A stretch of DNA of 8,395 bases from Alphaproteobacteria bacterium (lineage in GTDB: Bacteria > Pseudomonadota > Alphaproteobacteria > Rickettsiales > JAFLCR01): positions 1 to 8,395 of the forward strand of contig JAFLCR010000097.1 in NCBI GenBank assembly GCA_017302755.1, read 5' to 3'. Shown in pieces: positions 6,512-8,395 of this stretch (its first letter is position 1; each line of letters starts with the position of its first letter). The translations under genes and the position numbers were made by a program. Below the pieces are notes generated by a model. The model was not told the DNA's origin, did not search any database, and saw nothing but the letters and a program-made list of their open reading frames with translations.

Positions 6512-7216
6512 TTACCAGTGCCACGGACCACGGAAGGCCAGATATTGCACATTGATCCGCACCAGCCCGCCGGTGAAGGAACCGGCGTCGGGTGTGAGTA
6601 GCAGCGGTGTATCGCTGTAATAGCTGACCGGGTGGTAGGTCAGGCCGATATTGGTGGAATCCGCGCCGGTGCCGATACCATTGCCATAACGCGACGTATC
6701 GCCGGACACGCCCACGCCGAAGCTAGTGACTGTGCCGGTGACTGCTTCCATCACCCGCGTATTCACGGCCAGCACGGTTGAACGGTTGGGGATCAGCATG
6801 GCGGTTTCATCGCCAAGGCTGAGGTCAACATCATCCTGCCAGCGCAGTACGCGCATGTATTCGCCGCCATCACGCATAATCAGGCCGAAGGGAACCCACG
6901 CAGAGCCATCATAGGCCATGCGAGAATCCAGCGACTCCACCACCGCATCCATCCATTTGAAGGGTGCGTAAAACACCCAGCCACCGGTCTGGTATTGCGC
7001 CAGCTGGTTGGCATGGCCGGTGAAATCCCCCGACGGACTGCTACCAACGATATAGAGATCACCCGCCGCTGGGCTTCCGGGCGGACTATCTGCAATATCC
7101 GCCACCACCGGCGTGACGAACGCATCGAGCTTATTCAGCCCCTCATTATGCGTGACTTCTTTTTGGGCTTGGCCTGAGACAATATAAGGCAAGCCCAGAC
7201 GTGCGGTCTGAGACAT
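6512..7216 (-). CDS. DUF2793 phage/GTA tail-associated protein
   Basis: This 234-residue protein opens with the DUF2793 signature TARLGLPYIVSGQAQKEVTH and then NEGLNKLDAFV at residues 5-34. A Pro/Gly-rich segment with GDLYIVGSSPSGDF and GGWVFYAPFKWM follows, again typical of the family. The C-terminal half, from about residue 140, is rich in Thr, Ser, Gly and beta-strand-type sequence and ends in aromatic residues (YLAFRGPWHW); it looks like a surface or receptor-facing domain, which is inference. There is no signal peptide or membrane helix. The ATG at 7216 has GGAGG six bases upstream. It follows the tail protein by 21 bases on the same strand. DUF2793 genes commonly sit downstream of tail genes in alphaproteobacterial prophages and GTA-like clusters; the molecular role is not established. 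Confidence 0.88.
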   Translation of the reverse strand: MSQTARLGLPYIVSGQAQKEVTHNEGLNKLDAFVTPVVADIADSPPGSPAAGDLYIVGSSPSGDFTGHANQLAQYQTGGWVFYAPFKWMDAVVESLDSRMAYDGSAWVPFGLIMRDGGEYMRVLRWQDDVDLSLGDETAMLIPNRSTVLAVNTRVMEAVTGTVTSFGVGVSGDTSRYGNGIGTGADSTNIGLTYHPVSYYSDTPLLLTPDAGSFTGGLVRINVQYLAFRGPWHW

Positions 7217-7237
7217 GGAATCCTCCGGTTTTGTTGA

Positions 7238-8395
7238 TTAGATGCTGGCGCTGGCGGCGTATCCCCGGCCAACCACGGCGGAAAGCTGATACACCTTCAC
7301 ACTCACGCTGCTTTGCTGGCTGCCGAAATCGGTAGTTTGCTCGACGGCGCTGTAGCTGGCGGTTGGGCTGGTAGTGGCAATCGTTCGCACTACTGTGCTG
7401 CCGTCCATAATCTCCACCTCGTAGCGTTCGCTTTCCTCACCCAGCGGAATATCCACCCCATCGCGCCATTCCGCATCCACGCGGGAGCGGCGCAGCCAGT
7501 TGATGGTGAGATTGCCGGAGCCGTCACGCAGGCCTGTCACATGCACCGGTGCAAAGGGTTTCAGGCTTCGCCCGGTATAGGTGAAGGTAATCTCGTCGGT
7601 ATTACCCAGCGAGTTGCCAACGCTCACCGCTTTGTAGAAGAGCTGCCGCCCGATCAGGTTGTTAGCGATTGCGGTCGTATATAAGGCCGGAGAAAGGAGG
7701 ATAAACCTGTCTCCGGCGGTATGACTACCCGCCGCCCATTCCGTACCCTGCCGCCCGCGCAATAGCCGGGAAAGGCGATAGGTGCGCTCGCCGATCAGCT
7801 CCGCATTCTGGAATTGCACCAGCTCGTCACCGATTAAAGCGGCATTGGCACCGTTCAGCACGGCCAGTTCACTGACGCTGGCGAGGCTTCCGGCGGTTAG
7901 CACCACCTCCACCTGATTGACCTGATCCCACGTTTCCGTGATACCGGCTGGCAGGTCGGTGATGATAACGCCGAAGGTGGCCGCGCCCTCCAACCCGGCC
8001 AGCAGGTTGAAGGTGTTGCCGCCATCTTCTCCGCCATCGTCGGAACGGTAAATCGCTGCGCCGTTCCAATCCGCGCCATCAGGAGCCACGCCAAGGCGCA
8101 GCAATCCCTGACTTTGCACCGTATCCACCGGCAGCGGTGGCGCGTCCACAAACTGAAGCAGCGTTTCAGGCACCAGCACCGGCGGCGTGATATTCCGCGA
8201 TGTCTCACCCGGCGGGGTGTAGAAATCGTAGGAACTCACATCCTCCGCCACGGCGTTGATTTTCATCAGGCCGTTGGCTTCCATGTCGGTTTTGATGACG
8301 CGCATCTCATGCGCCACCCCGGAAACGGTCACGGTGATGACGTCGGTCGGTTCCAGCCGTACATATTTGGGCGGCACGGTCAGGCTAAAGCTCAG
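7238..8395 (-). CDS. GTA/phage tail protein (host-specificity type), C-terminal part
   Basis: The frame is open to the right edge, so the true start lies outside; an internal GTG at 8377 is only a pseudo-start, since codons LSFSLT precede it in frame. About 385 C-terminal residues are present. LEPTDVITVTV near the left of the fragment and RTYRLSRLLRGRQGTEWA with GDRFILL around residues 200-235 are hallmarks of the large putative tail protein of GTA-type clusters (Phage-tail_3, usually downstream of a GTA TIM-barrel domain). The last hundred or so residues, from PFAPVHVTGLRDGSG through RYEVEIMDG to the end, look like a fibronectin type III-like fold. The protein probably sits at the tail tip and takes part in cell-surface contact. 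The full family protein is often above 1,200 residues. Confidence 0.87.
   Translation of the reverse strand: MSFSLTVPPKYVRLEPTDVITVTVSGVAHEMRVIKTDMEANGLMKINAVAEDVSSYDFYTPPGETSRNITPPVLVPETLLQFVDAPPLPVDTVQSQGLLRLGVAPDGADWNGAAIYRSDDGGEDGGNTFNLLAGLEGAATFGVIITDLPAGITETWDQVNQVEVVLTAGSLASVSELAVLNGANAALIGDELVQFQNAELIGERTYRLSRLLRGRQGTEWAAGSHTAGDRFILLSPALYTTAIANNLIGRQLFYKAVSVGNSLGNTDEITFTYTGRSLKPFAPVHVTGLRDGSGNLTINWLRRSRVDAEWRDGVDIPLGEESERYEVEIMDGSTVVRTIATTSPTASYSAVEQTTDFGSQQSSVSVKVYQLSAVVGRGYAASASI

Noticed and set aside
8360..8377. GTG at 8377 as the true start of the tail protein
   Set aside because: The frame continues upstream to the edge of the window (LSFSLT), and the family protein is much longer, so this is an internal Val codon.
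1..8395. tRNA, rRNA, riboswitch, insertion sequence, toxin-antitoxin or defence genes
   Set aside because: I looked for these on both strands and saw none that I could support.

Overview
The window holds two unrelated blocks that meet tail to tail near position 5260: a chromosomal-type multidrug efflux locus on the left and the tail-end and lysis genes of a prophage or gene-transfer-agent-like element on the right. The organism is most likely an alphaproteobacterium. The reasons are a GTA-type tail protein with its C-terminal module, a DUF2793 protein, a 3TM GTA-type holin, and moderately GC-rich coding sequence. This is inference from gene families; no rRNA or tRNA is present to fix the taxon.

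Left block (1-5253). A TetR/AcrR-type repressor gene (3425-4057, +) is divergent from an acrAB-type RND operon on the minus strand: the membrane fusion protein (3302-2139), then the RND pump (2136 to beyond the left edge). The pump gene carries a one-base deletion near codon 155, so it is broken in this sequence. Apart from that it aligns residue for residue with E. coli AcrB, including Asp407 and Asp408. The 122-bp divergent region contains an 18-bp perfect palindrome lying on the best promoter candidate for the efflux operon, the expected arrangement for AcrR-type control. Five bases after acrR, on the same strand, is a Bcr/CflA-type MFS drug exporter. One repressor may therefore sit over two different efflux systems.

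Right block (5264-8395, all minus strand, so read right to left). The C-terminal part of a GTA/phage tail protein enters from the right edge (8395-7238). It is followed by a DUF2793 tail-associated protein (7216-6512), a possible 28-residue ORF (6506-6420), a cluster of GTAGC repeats running into a rho-independent terminator (about 6418-6330), and then a tightly overlapping lysis cassette: a small XhlA-like membrane protein (6305-6117), a 3TM holin (6120-5695) and a GH24 lysozyme-type endolysin (5698-5264). Both junctions in the cassette are ATGA overlaps. The order tail, then holin, then endolysin suggests the end of the late operon of a prophage or GTA-like element.

The MFS and endolysin stop codons are only 10 bp apart, so the boundary between the two blocks is very tight. 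I see no integrase, tRNA or att duplication in the window. I did not find a clearly new biological system. The points most worth a second look are the pump frameshift with its possible restart site, the shared efflux regulator, and the repeat-plus-terminator element placed between tail genes and lysis genes.
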